A stretch of 64,000 nucleotides of DNA from Chloroflexota bacterium (GTDB lineage Bacteria; Chloroflexota; Dehalococcoidia; Lucifugimonadales; UBA2985). Numbering within the stretch: the stretch's first letter is position 1; the number at the start of each line of letters is the position of its first letter. The notes under the pieces are model-generated. The model had not been told where the DNA came from and did not search any database. It was given only the letters and a program-made list of their open reading frames with translations. Both the position numbers and the translations under genes were made by a program. Of the stretch, positions 37,907 to 46,739 are shown in pieces. Location of the stretch: NCBI GenBank assembly GCA_028877205.1, contig JAPPHY010000005.1, positions 55,129 through 119,128 of the forward strand. Direction: 5' to 3'.

Positions 37907-38734
37907 ATGCCCGCAATCCGAATCGGCCACACCCCCGACGCCGACGACGCTTTCATGTACTACGCCATCGCCCACGGCCACGTGCCCGTCGGCGACTACG
38001 AGGTCGTGCACGTGCTGGAGGACATCCAGACCCTCAACCAGCGCGCCCTGACCGGTGAGCTGGAGGGCACCGCCATCTCGGCAGGCGTGTATCCGCAGGT
38101 GGCCGACAAGTACCGCATCATGCGCGTTGGGTCGTCCATCGGGCGCAACTACGGGCCTATGGTGGTCGCCACCAAGGAGCGCGCCGGCCTCCAGATCGAG
38201 GGCTCGCGCATCGCCATTCCCGGCGAGTTCACCACCGCCTACCTGCTGCTGCGCCTGTACGCGCAGGGCTTCGAGGCGCTGCCGATGGCATTCGACGCAA
38301 TCGTGGGCGCGGTCCAGCGGGGCGACGTGGACGGCGGCCTGCTAATCCACGAGGGCCAGGTGACCTACGAGTCGCTGGGGCTGGCCAAGGTCCTGGACCT
38401 CGGCGAGGCGTGGGGAAGCGACACCGGCCTGCCCATACCGCTTGGGCTGGACATGGTGCGCCGTGACCTCGGCGAGGAGGTGTGCAACCTCATGGTGGAG
38501 TCGCTGCGGGACAGCATCCAGTACGCCTTCGACCACGAGGACGATGCGCTGGACTACGCGATGCAGTTCAGCCGCGGCACCGAGCGCGAGACGGTGCGCC
38601 GCTTCATCCGCATGTACGTGAACGACGACACGCTGGACATGGGCGACGAGGGGGAGAAGGCGCTGCAGACGCTGTTCGGCAAGGCGCTTGACCGGGGCAT
38701 CATCAGCTCGATGCCGCCGATCGATCTGATCTAG
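37907..38734 (+). CDS. MqnA/MqnD-family protein (probable futalosine-pathway menaquinone enzyme)
   Basis: 275 residues of periplasmic-binding-protein fold without a signal peptide, as in MqnD (1,4-dihydroxy-6-naphthoate synthase) and MqnA. IRIGHTPDADDAFMYYAIAH corresponds to the SPCPNDTF motif of MqnD but with DADDAF. AIPGEFTTAYLLLRLYA and a C-terminal helix pair are also typical. ATG 37907 follows GGAGG. It could serve menaquinone synthesis, but the diverged motif leaves another small-molecule lyase open. It ends tail-to-tail with the GlnE-like gene, sharing CTAG. Confidence 0.7.
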   Translation: MPAIRIGHTPDADDAFMYYAIAHGHVPVGDYEVVHVLEDIQTLNQRALTGELEGTAISAGVYPQVADKYRIMRVGSSIGRNYGPMVVATKERAGLQIEGSRIAIPGEFTTAYLLLRLYAQGFEALPMAFDAIVGAVQRGDVDGGLLIHEGQVTYESLGLAKVLDLGEAWGSDTGLPIPLGLDMVRRDLGEEVCNLMVESLRDSIQYAFDHEDDALDYAMQFSRGTERETVRRFIRMYVNDDTLDMGDEGEKALQTLFGKALDRGIISSMPPIDLI

Positions 38735-40938
38735 CCGCCGCCTCCGGGCACTGCCCCCTGCCACAGCCTCTCAGCCGCGGCCATGTTCTCGGCGATCGCG
38801 TCCCGAAGCTCCTCCGCCGACTCGAATCGCAGCCGCCGCACCAGGTAGGCAAACTCACGCGAGTCCACGGCCGGCACGGTCAGGTCCTTGGCGTGGCCGC
38901 GCACCACTCGCAGCGCGTCGATGAGGCGGCGCAGGAAGCCGTAGGTGGCCTCCATCTCGCCCGCCTGCCCGCGCGTGACGTAGCCCCCATCCGCCAGCCG
39001 TGCGATCGCGTCCAGGGTGTTCGTCACTCGCAGGCTCTCGTCCTCGCGGCCCTTCGCCACCTGCCACGCCTGCACGAAGTACTCGACGTCCGTCAGGCCG
39101 CCGCGGCTGTACTTGGCGTTCAGCGCACCCCTCTGCACGAGCTCGTCCGCCTGGCGGCCGCGCAGGTGCCGGACGTTCTCGATGTCGAGCGGAGTGCCGG
39201 TGTACACGAAGGCGTCGCGGGCCTCCGTCACGCGCTCGCTCAGCGCGGCGTCGCCTGCGACCGGGCGCAGCCGAACCAGCGCCATGCGCTCGAACTGGCG
39301 CGCCGGGCCGCCCTCAGAGTAGTAGTCGCGGAAACCGTCGAGCGAGCAGGCCAGCGCGCCGGCATTGCCGTGTGGCCGCAGGCGCATGTCCACCTCGAAT
39401 ATGCCCTCCCGCTTGGTCTTCAGCGCGCCCAGGAACGCCCGCACGAACTCCGCAAAGAATCGCGCGTTCGGCAGCGAATCCGAACCGGACGTGCTGCCCT
39501 CGCCTTCGTACACGAAGATCAGCTCCACGTCCGAGCCGAAGCCCATCTCGCGCCCGCCGAACTTCCCCAGCGCGCACACGCACCAGGAGCACACCCGGCC
39601 GTCCGAAAGGAGCGGCTCGCCGTACTGCTCCGACCGCAGCCGGTACGCGAGGGCCGCCGCCTTGCGCACGGTCACCTCGCCCAGCGCGGTCAGCTCCATC
39701 GCAAACTCCCGGAAGCCGATCCTGCCCGTGATGTGCCGCAGGTCTATGCGGAACATCTCGCGGTCCTTGAACCGGTTGAGGACGTCCACCCTCTCCTGGT
39801 GGTCGTCGAGCTGCTCCAGCAGGCCGTCCAGTTCCTCCTCCAGCAGGTGCACCGGCCTGTGCTCATCCAACGAAGGCAGGTCCACCACCACGGGGAACAG
39901 CTCCTCGTACTGCATCCGCAGGAAGTCCTCCCACAGGAATTCGCTCACGCCCATCAGCTGCGCAAGTGTACCCATCACCGTCGCCGACTCCAGGTCGCGC
40001 AGGCCGCTGCTCCAGTCGGGCCGCGAGAGCATCTGCAGAGTCAGCGCGTTGAACTGGCGAAGCGCCATCGCAGGGTTGGGCGAGCTTGGCAGCAGGTGCG
40101 TGAACTGCTTGATGAGGGCGGCGGCCACCCGCACCTCGCGCAGCTGCTCCTCGCCGGTGATCTTGCCGCCGTCGCGCCCCGTGACCATGAACACGTCGCG
40201 GGTCTCCCCTTCAACCGTGCGTATCTCCGCCCGTTCCACGTTGACGTTCAGCACCGCCAAGGCGTTGGCGAACGTGTAGAGAAACCCCACGGTGTCCGCC
40301 GAGCGAATGGACACCTGCGTGTAGTCGGGCGAAGCGTCGTTGCTGACCTCAACTGCCACGGGATACACGCGCTCGCCGTGGCTGCCCAGCGTCGAGAGGG
40401 CATCGCTCACTCGGTCAATCAGCCGCTCCCGCGCCGCGTCGCGCCTTCCCGCTGACAGCAGTGCCACGAACCCCTGCAGCTCCTCCCGGAACCGCTCCCA
40501 GACGTCATCGCTCGTCGCGGACAGGGCGCGCACGCGGAACACGTCAAGTAGCCTGCGCGATACCGGCGCCGGCCTCGCGGCGGCGGGCCTCCACGGACGG
40601 CGTCCACCAGGTCCGAATCCGCCCGAGCGCCGGGCCACGGAAGGTCGGGAGGCCGGAACGCGCAGCGTGAACGCGTCCGCGCTCTCGATGTCCATCCCGT
40701 ACGCCGGAAACAGGCCTGCGATAGTGGCCAGCGCGCCGACCCAGTCGGACGTGCAGACCGTGACCGTCCAGCAATCGTCGCCCTCAGCCACGGCGTGGAC
40801 CGCCACGTCCTCCGGCCGCTGCACTGAGCTCAGCAGCCGCTCGTGAAGCGCCCTGTCTGCGGCGCCGTAGGCCTCGTATGCGGCCCCAAGCTGCTCTGCA
40901 GGCGAGGCAACGCTCCCGGCCTCCGCTGTGTTTGTCAT
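38731..40938 (-). CDS. ACT-ACT-GlnE hybrid: glutamine synthetase adenylyltransferase-like protein
   Basis: 735 residues from ATG 40938 (GGAGG upstream). ACT domain 1 is at about 57-95 (VTVCTSDWVGALATIAGLF); ACT domain 2 at about 206-255 (VSIRSADTVGFLYTFANAL) resembles the GlnD C-terminal ACT. One nucleotidyltransferase domain of GlnE type follows at about 440-560: ALGKFGGREMGFGSDVELIF holds the Gly-Ser-Asp...Glu metal motif, and DMRLRPHGNAGAL follows. A helical regulatory tail (SRGGLTDVEYFVQ) completes it. Normal GlnE has two transferase domains and no ACT; here a single one joins amino-acid-sensing ACT domains. It probably modifies a nitrogen-metabolism protein, but the target is unknown. 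Confidence 0.85.
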   Translation of the reverse strand: MTNTAEAGSVASPAEQLGAAYEAYGAADRALHERLLSSVQRPEDVAVHAVAEGDDCWTVTVCTSDWVGALATIAGLFPAYGMDIESADAFTLRVPASRPSVARRSGGFGPGGRRPWRPAAARPAPVSRRLLDVFRVRALSATSDDVWERFREELQGFVALLSAGRRDAARERLIDRVSDALSTLGSHGERVYPVAVEVSNDASPDYTQVSIRSADTVGFLYTFANALAVLNVNVERAEIRTVEGETRDVFMVTGRDGGKITGEEQLREVRVAAALIKQFTHLLPSSPNPAMALRQFNALTLQMLSRPDWSSGLRDLESATVMGTLAQLMGVSEFLWEDFLRMQYEELFPVVVDLPSLDEHRPVHLLEEELDGLLEQLDDHQERVDVLNRFKDREMFRIDLRHITGRIGFREFAMELTALGEVTVRKAAALAYRLRSEQYGEPLLSDGRVCSWCVCALGKFGGREMGFGSDVELIFVYEGEGSTSGSDSLPNARFFAEFVRAFLGALKTKREGIFEVDMRLRPHGNAGALACSLDGFRDYYSEGGPARQFERMALVRLRPVAGDAALSERVTEARDAFVYTGTPLDIENVRHLRGRQADELVQRGALNAKYSRGGLTDVEYFVQAWQVAKGREDESLRVTNTLDAIARLADGGYVTRGQAGEMEATYGFLRRLIDALRVVRGHAKDLTVPAVDSREFAYLVRRLRFESAEELRDAIAENMAAAERLWQGAVPGGGG

Positions 40939-41061
40939 CACGCCTCCGTCCTGTGCGGAGAAGCCCCGCGCCGGGACGACACATCCGTTAAATCCATGAT
41001 AGCATACGGGGCGAATCGTCAGTCTGGACGCGGGGATCGCGTCCGCAACGGTGAAGGCAAC

Positions 41062-42261
41062 ATGAGCGACCTCCAAGAGCTGCTGGCTGCATTCGACTGC
41101 GGCGAGCTGCTTCGACCCACACACCTCGCTCCAAACATCGTGGACCTTGCCCGGGCGCTGGCTAACCTGGCCGACGCCGAGGGTATCCAGCCAAGCCACG
41201 GCTCGGAGTCGGTCGCGAACATCATTGGCCCGGCGGACCACCTCGTGTTCGTGCTCGCAGACGGGCTGGGCGTAGAGCAGGTTGAAGCGCTGCCGGAGGA
41301 CGCATTCCTGCGCCGCCACCTGCGCGCGGAGCTGCAGACGGTGTTCCCGTCCTCCACCGCGCCCGCCGTCACGTCGTTCGTAACGGGAGAGTGGCCGGCG
41401 CGGCACGGCGTGACCGGCTGGTGGACTCACATCCCGTCCATAGGAAGCGCAGGGGCAGTGCTGCCGTTCGTGGCCAGGACCGGCAGGCGGTCGCTGACGT
41501 CCCTGGGGGTCACGCCTAATGACGTCTTCCTGCAGCCCCCGCTCCTGCAGTCCATTCGGCGAGACTCCCTGTGCGTACTTCCATACCAGCTTGCCGAGAG
41601 CGTCTACTCCGCATACCTCAGCGGCGGCTGGCCCAAGCAGAGCTACGGGTCGCTGCGCCAGGCAGCGGACGCGGTCGCAGCCAGGGTCGCCTCCGCCGCC
41701 GCACCCACGTACACCTTCGTCTACACACCCCTGGTCGACGCCGCAGCCCACAGGTATGGCGCACTGCATGATCAAACCTTGAAGGCCATTGCGGAGGTGA
41801 ACGCGGAGATAGAGCGGCTGTCCGCCGGTCTCCGCGGCGGACGCTTGGTGATGAGCGCCGACCACGGCCTGCGCGACGCCCCACCCGGCGCGAGGCGGCG
41901 AATAGTTCCGTCCAGCACAGTCACTGCGCCTCTAAGGTTCGCGCCCTCAGGCGACGCGCGAGTCCTGTTCCTCCACCTCGGCGATGGGATGCAGGCAAGC
42001 GACCTGGAAGGCCTGAGGCACCGCACCGGTAATCGCTTCATGATGATCAGCCTCGACGAGGCGGAGGAACTGGAGCTGTTCGGACCGGGCCAGATCTCCC
42101 CTGCCGTTCGGGAACGGATGGGGGACGTGATCGCCATCTCCCGGGGCCGCGATGTGGTTTCCTACGATCCGGACGGCATGATCCGCCCCATCATGGCCGA
42201 GGCGTCGCAGCACTCCGGCCTGTCGCCGACCGAAATGACGGTGCCCCTGGTGGTGGCGTGA
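41062..42261 (+). CDS. Alkaline phosphatase superfamily (type I phosphodiesterase/NPP-like) protein
   Basis: 399 residues. Metal-binding and nucleophile segments are visible: FVLADGLG, then FPSSTAPAVTSFVTGEWPAR with the Thr/Ser nucleophile region, TPLVDAAAHRYG, MSADHGL, and near the end QHSGLSPTEMTVPLVV, in the order typical of nucleotide pyrophosphatase/phosphodiesterases and phosphopentomutase-like enzymes. No signal peptide, so probably cytosolic. ATG 41062 was chosen over an upstream frame that overlaps the divergent GlnE-like gene. The substrate is not predictable. Confidence 0.85.
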   Translation: MSDLQELLAAFDCGELLRPTHLAPNIVDLARALANLADAEGIQPSHGSESVANIIGPADHLVFVLADGLGVEQVEALPEDAFLRRHLRAELQTVFPSSTAPAVTSFVTGEWPARHGVTGWWTHIPSIGSAGAVLPFVARTGRRSLTSLGVTPNDVFLQPPLLQSIRRDSLCVLPYQLAESVYSAYLSGGWPKQSYGSLRQAADAVAARVASAAAPTYTFVYTPLVDAAAHRYGALHDQTLKAIAEVNAEIERLSAGLRGGRLVMSADHGLRDAPPGARRRIVPSSTVTAPLRFAPSGDARVLFLHLGDGMQASDLEGLRHRTGNRFMMISLDEAEELELFGPGQISPAVRERMGDVIAISRGRDVVSYDPDGMIRPIMAEASQHSGLSPTEMTVPLVVA

Positions 42262-42345
42262 TGGCGGCTGCCGGACATCCGGCGACCGTGCGATGCTCGC
42301 TTGCCTGTATAATGTTGGCGAGGCCTGAGTAGGCCGCCGACTGCC

Positions 42346-43062
42346 ATGCTGCTACGCTCGATAGACATCCTGTTCAGCAACCCGGGCGCGTTTCTGGACA
42401 TAGCCATCGTGTTCTTCGCCGCCGTAGCGCCCGCTCTGCTCATCGCGGTCACCGTACACGAGTTCAGCCACGCATTCGTGGCCACCTACCTAGGCGACCA
42501 CACCGCGAGACGGCTGGGCCGCCTCTCGTTGAACCCGGTGCGCCACCTCGACCCGATGGGCGCTATCATGATGCTGCTGGTGGGCTTTGGATGGGGAAAG
42601 GCCGTGCCAGTAAACCCCTTCTTCCTCAGGAGCGGGCCGAGAGCGGGAATGTCCGCCGTGTCGGCGGCCGGACCGGTCTCCAACCTGCTGACTGCCTTCC
42701 TTTGCGCCGTACCCATACGCGCAGGGCTGGTGCCCTGGCGCTCCCCGTTTGACTTCGCCGGGCTGGAGGGCCTGACGCTGAGCGGCCTCTTCGCCGAGCT
42801 GCTGGGCTTCGTCATCTTCTACAACATCATCCTGGCCATATTCAACCTGATACCGCTGGCCCCGCTGGACGGCTCCAAGGTCGCGATCGGCCTGCTTCCG
42901 CCCGGCCCGGCCGCCGCCGTGGCGCGCCGCGAGGCATACGGCCCGGTGATCCTGCTCGGCGTAATCATGCTGGATTGGGCAACCAACCTGAATTTGCTCT
43001 GGGGGGTTCTGCGTCCCATAGTGAATGTGGTAGGCTTAGTTATCGTGGGTCAGGACATCTAG
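42346..43062 (+). CDS. Site-2-type membrane metalloprotease (M50)
   Basis: 238-residue polytopic protein with the zinc motif HEFSH in helix 2 (TVHEFSHAFVATYLGDH) and the third-ligand motif NLIPLAPLDGSKV near residue 165-180. The SREBP S2P-like YwhC/FtsH-independent subgroup lacks a PDZ domain, as here. Its job would be intramembrane cleavage of anti-sigma or signal-peptide remnants; the target is unknown. It precedes tyrA by 50 bp. Confidence 0.92.
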   Translation: MLLRSIDILFSNPGAFLDIAIVFFAAVAPALLIAVTVHEFSHAFVATYLGDHTARRLGRLSLNPVRHLDPMGAIMMLLVGFGWGKAVPVNPFFLRSGPRAGMSAVSAAGPVSNLLTAFLCAVPIRAGLVPWRSPFDFAGLEGLTLSGLFAELLGFVIFYNIILAIFNLIPLAPLDGSKVAIGLLPPGPAAAVARREAYGPVILLGVIMLDWATNLNLLWGVLRPIVNVVGLVIVGQDI

Positions 43063-43112
43063 CGTCGTCGGCAGCCATGCGGGAAGGGTCGGCCGGCGCA
43101 AGGAGGCCTGGA

Positions 43113-44111
43113 GTGGACCGAATCACCATAGTCGGCATGGGACTGATAGGCACGTCCCTTGGGCTGGCCCTCAAGAAGGCGAATCTGGGCGTGGAGATCA
43201 TCGGCACCGACCGGGACCGAGCGATCGCCGGCATCGCGCGCAGGATGGGCGCCTGCGACTCGACGCAGAACAACCCCCTCGACGCCGTCCGCGGATCAAA
43301 GATGGTCATACTTGCGACCCCCGTGGGCGGCATACGGGAGATGCTCAAGCTGTACGGGCCTGAGCTGGAACCCGGCGTCATTGTGACCGACACCGGCAGC
43401 ACCAAGGCCGCAGTGCTGGAATGGGCGGAGGAGTTCCTGCCGGACACCGTGCACTTTGTGGGGGGACACCCCATGGCCGGCAAGGAGATATCCGGACCGG
43501 ACGCGGCCGAGGCGGACCTGTTCCAAAACGCAACATACTGCATCATGCCTGGAAAGAACGCTGACCCGGATGCGGTCCGAATCGTGACGAACATGGCCGA
43601 GTCGGTGGGAGCCAAGCCCTTCTTCATCGATCCCACCGAACACGACAGCTACGTCGCCGCCATCAGCCACCTTCCCCTGGTGCTGTCGACGGCGCTGGTC
43701 AGGCTCAACTCCGCCAACCCCGCCTGGCCTGAGATCGCCAAGCTGGCCGCGAACGGCTTTCGTGACGTCACCCGCCTGGCCTCCGGCAGCCCCGAGATGA
43801 GCCGCGACATCTGCCTGACCAACCGGGAAGCGCTCAATCGATGGATCGACGAATTCATTCGCGAGCTCCAGGAGTTCCGCGAGATGGTCAAGGAAGGCGA
43901 CGAGCGAACGCTTGGCAAAGCCTTCGACGGCGCATGGGAGGCCCGCGACCGGTGGATGCAGAACAAGGTAACCGCCAGGGCCGCCGCGCCCATGGTTGAA
44001 TTGCCTACCACCGTCGAAACCATGGGCGGTCTTGTCATGGGCGACAGGGCGGCCGGTCGCGTGCGCCAGATGCTCGAGTGGCAGAGAGACGACAAGAGAA
44101 GAAAGGACTAG
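43113..44111 (+). CDS. tyrA: Prephenate dehydrogenase
   Basis: 332-residue NAD(P)-dependent enzyme of tyrosine synthesis. ITIVGMGLIGTSLGLALKKA is the nucleotide fold, VTDTGSTKAAV and FVGGHPMAGKEISGPDAAEA bind prephenate, and the helical dimer domain includes HDSYVAAISHLPLVLSTAL. The start is GTG 43113 behind AAGGAGG; upstream residues read through the S2P gene end and are not part of the protein. No C-terminal ACT domain, so probably no Tyr feedback by that route. aroA follows after 7 bp. Confidence 0.95.
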   Translation: MDRITIVGMGLIGTSLGLALKKANLGVEIIGTDRDRAIAGIARRMGACDSTQNNPLDAVRGSKMVILATPVGGIREMLKLYGPELEPGVIVTDTGSTKAAVLEWAEEFLPDTVHFVGGHPMAGKEISGPDAAEADLFQNATYCIMPGKNADPDAVRIVTNMAESVGAKPFFIDPTEHDSYVAAISHLPLVLSTALVRLNSANPAWPEIAKLAANGFRDVTRLASGSPEMSRDICLTNREALNRWIDEFIRELQEFREMVKEGDERTLGKAFDGAWEARDRWMQNKVTARAAAPMVELPTTVETMGGLVMGDRAAGRVRQMLEWQRDDKRRKD

Positions 44112-44118
44112 GGGTCGC

Positions 44119-45429
44119 ATGAACAGGTCAGTTCTTCCCGCCGGCGAGCTGTCCGGTACTCTCTCCCCGCCGGCCGACAAGTCCGTTTCGCACCGCGCCG
44201 CCATCCTGAACAGCCTGGCCGCCGGCAGCGTCACAGTGCACAACTACTCGGAGGGAGCGGACTGCCGCTCCACGCTCGAGTGCCTGCGCCTGCTTGGCGT
44301 GACAGCTGAGGTGGTGAACCCCGCGGAGGGTTCGGAAGAAGAGCCCAAGCTGGTACTAACCTCCCCCGGCCTGGAGAACTTCAATGAGCCGGAGACCGTT
44401 CTGGACGCCCAGAACAGCGGCACCACCATGCGATTCATCATGGGGCTGCTCGGCAGCACGCCGTTCCTGTCCGTGGTCACCGGCGACCGCTCTCTCCGCG
44501 CCCGTCCAATGGGCCGCGTGGTGCAGCCGCTGCGCCTGATGGGCGCGCAGGTCATGGGGCGCGGAAGCGACTCGCTCGCGCCGCTGGCGATCCGCGGCGG
44601 CGACCTCAACGGCATCGAGTACACCATGCCTGTGGCGAGCGCGCAGCTCAAGTCGGCGCTGCTCATGGCCGCGCTCTTCGCAAACGGCGAGACCGTCCTA
44701 CTCCAACCCGCCCTCTCCCGCGACCACACGGAGAGGATGCTGCGGGCAATGGGCGCAGACGTGGTGGAAGACGGGCTGGCGCTGGTTGTCAGGCCTGGCC
44801 CCAAACTCACGCCGATGGACATCACCGTGTCCGGCGACATAAGCTCGGCTGCATTCTGGCTTGTGGCCGGCGCAGTCCATCCGAACGCCCGCATCCGTCT
44901 CTCCAACGTGGGCGTGAACCCCTCTCGCACCGGCGTCCTGGACGTGCTGCGCGACATGGGCGCGAGCGTGACTGAGCAGAACGCTCGCATGGAGGGCGGC
45001 GAACCCGTGGCCGACCTGATGGTGGAGTCCAGCGAACTGCGCGGCGTTGAGATCGGCGGCGACATGATTCCCATAGTGCAGGACGAGGTGCCCGTGCTGG
45101 CGCTCGCCGCGGCCCTCGCACGGGGCACAACCACCATCCGGGACGCCCAGGAGCTGCGATACAAGGAGTCGGACCGGCTGCACGCTACCGCCACTGAGCT
45201 GACCAAGCTGGGCGCGAAGATCTCCGAGCTGCCCGACGGCCTCGTCATCGAGGGCTCCGGTGCGCTGCAGGGCGGCGCATGCGACAGCCACGGCGACCAC
45301 CGGCTCGCCATGACGCTCGGCATCGCCGGGCTGGTCACGCGGGAGGCGGTGGACATCGCCGACGCCGACGTGGTGGACATCTCCTACCCCGGTTTCTGGG
45401 GAGACCTGGACTCGCTGAGAGGAGATTGA
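44119..45429 (+). CDS. aroA: 3-phosphoshikimate 1-carboxyvinyltransferase (EPSP synthase)
   Basis: 436 residues. ADKSVSHRAAILNSLAAG replaces the usual PDKSISHR motif, and LDAQNSGTTMRFIMGLL corresponds to the NAGTAMR stretch with Ser in place of Ala. Later motifs: GDRSLRARPMGRVVQPL, YKESDRLHATATEL and SHGDHRLAMTLGIAG. Part of a tyrA-aroA-gmk run. The Ala-to-Ser change in the NAGT(A/T)MR loop lies in the region that governs inhibitor sensitivity in this family; no consequence is claimed. Confidence 0.96.
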   Translation: MNRSVLPAGELSGTLSPPADKSVSHRAAILNSLAAGSVTVHNYSEGADCRSTLECLRLLGVTAEVVNPAEGSEEEPKLVLTSPGLENFNEPETVLDAQNSGTTMRFIMGLLGSTPFLSVVTGDRSLRARPMGRVVQPLRLMGAQVMGRGSDSLAPLAIRGGDLNGIEYTMPVASAQLKSALLMAALFANGETVLLQPALSRDHTERMLRAMGADVVEDGLALVVRPGPKLTPMDITVSGDISSAAFWLVAGAVHPNARIRLSNVGVNPSRTGVLDVLRDMGASVTEQNARMEGGEPVADLMVESSELRGVEIGGDMIPIVQDEVPVLALAAALARGTTTIRDAQELRYKESDRLHATATELTKLGAKISELPDGLVIEGSGALQGGACDSHGDHRLAMTLGIAGLVTREAVDIADADVVDISYPGFWGDLDSLRGD

Positions 45430-45441
45430 GCGGAGCCGGAA

Positions 45442-46065
45442 GTGAGACCGCTTGACAGACCCGTCTACGACCAGGCCGGTGGAGGCCCGCTGCTGGTGAT
45501 ACTGTCCGGGCCGTCCGGCGTGGGCAAGGACTCCGTGCTGAGGCTGCTCAAGGCGCAGGGCCACAACTGGCACTTCACCGTGACGGCAACCACTCGCGCG
45601 CAGCGACCGGGCGAGGTCGACGGCGTGGACTACGTCTTCCTTGACAGGGACACGTTCCACCAGAAGGTGGAGGCGGGCGACTTCCTGGAGTGCGCCCAAG
45701 TGTACGGCAACTGGTACGGCGTTCCGCGTGACCAGGTGACCGGCGCGCTGGAGGAAGGCCGGGACGTGATCATCAAGGCGGATGTCCAGGGAGCCGCAAC
45801 CATAAGGAGCAACGTCGAGGACGCCGTGTTCATCTTCCTCATGCCGCCGTCGCCGGAAGAACTGGAGCGCCGCCTGCGTGAGCGCAAGACGGAGACCACG
45901 CCGGACCTCGAGCTGCGCATCCGCACCGCAATCGACGAAATGTACCAGCTGCCTCTGTTCGACTACGTGGTGGTGAACGATCTGCTGGACTCGGCGGTCG
46001 ACAGCATTGGCGCCATCATGACGGCCGAGAAGTGCCGCCTGCCCTCCCGCCGCGTAATGCTGTAG
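45442..46065 (+). CDS. gmk: Guanylate kinase
   Basis: 207 residues. The P-loop LSGPSGVGKDSVLRLL, the GMP-binding TATTRAQRPGEVDGVDYVF and LECAQVYGNWYGVPRDQV, and the lid RRLRERKTET are all normal. The start GTG at 45442 lies 12 bp after the aroA stop. It converts GMP to GDP and is essential in most bacteria. Confidence 0.96.
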   Translation: MRPLDRPVYDQAGGGPLLVILSGPSGVGKDSVLRLLKAQGHNWHFTVTATTRAQRPGEVDGVDYVFLDRDTFHQKVEAGDFLECAQVYGNWYGVPRDQVTGALEEGRDVIIKADVQGAATIRSNVEDAVFIFLMPPSPEELERRLRERKTETTPDLELRIRTAIDEMYQLPLFDYVVVNDLLDSAVDSIGAIMTAEKCRLPSRRVML

Positions 46066-46206
46066 CCGCGCCTCCGGCATTTGCACTGGCCTCCAGCACC
46101 CGTCAATGGGTGAAGGTGGTATAATCTTCCCTAACCAAGCAAAACTGCAGAACGGGAAACTTGGCGCCATTCAGAAGCGGGCTGGGGTCGAAAGGAGCAC
46201 ACAAAC

Positions 46207-46494
46207 ATGCCGGCATTTGTCATTACTGATGTAGAGATAACCGATGCGAGTCTCTATTGGCAGTTTGTTGAGCGAGTAACGAGTACAGTCGAGGCTCACG
46301 GTGGCAAATTCGTGGCGCGCGGTGGTACGCTCGAGGTCATGCTGGGTTCCTGGACACCCAAGCGTCTCGCCATTCTTGAGTTTGACAGCCTTCAGCAAGT
46401 ACACAGGTGGCTGGAATCGCCGGAATACACCGCGCTCACCGACATTCGGTCCAGGTCCTCCAACATCAACATGGTGGTAGTCGAGGGCTTGTAG
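46207..46494 (+). CDS. DUF1330 family protein
   Basis: 95-residue ferredoxin-like fold protein of the DUF1330 family: AFVITDVEITDASLYWQFVE at the N-terminus, GGKFVARGGTLEVMLGSW and RLAILEFDSLQQVHRWLESP. The family is of unknown biochemical role. It stands alone, with a TATAAT box at 46127-46132 upstream. The 245-bp gap after it shows no gene. Confidence 0.88.
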   Translation: MPAFVITDVEITDASLYWQFVERVTSTVEAHGGKFVARGGTLEVMLGSWTPKRLAILEFDSLQQVHRWLESPEYTALTDIRSRSSNINMVVVEGL

Positions 46495-46739
46495 CCCCAC
46501 CCCGCCAGTGGAACTGACATCCTGTGCCCTGTCACCGGCGGCCCTACAACCTTGAGACCGTTGATGGCCGGATCGGAAACCAGACTCCACGTGATCAGCG
46601 CTGACGGAGAGTGCGGACGGGTGGTCAGGGACTTCCGTCGTCCCTATTCGGGACATGAGGCTGGCTCGGAGCCATGTCACGCGGCTCTTGGCCGCTGGAA
46701 ACAGACCAGCGGACATTTCCGCTTGGAGGAGGGCAATTC

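Noticed and set aside
38893..40455. 520-residue plus-strand frame opposite the ACT-GlnE gene
   Set aside because: His/Gln/Arg-rich shadow; the minus-strand protein shows ordered domains and motifs.
44698..46170. 490-residue frame antisense to aroA/gmk
   Set aside because: Shadow spanning two known genes.
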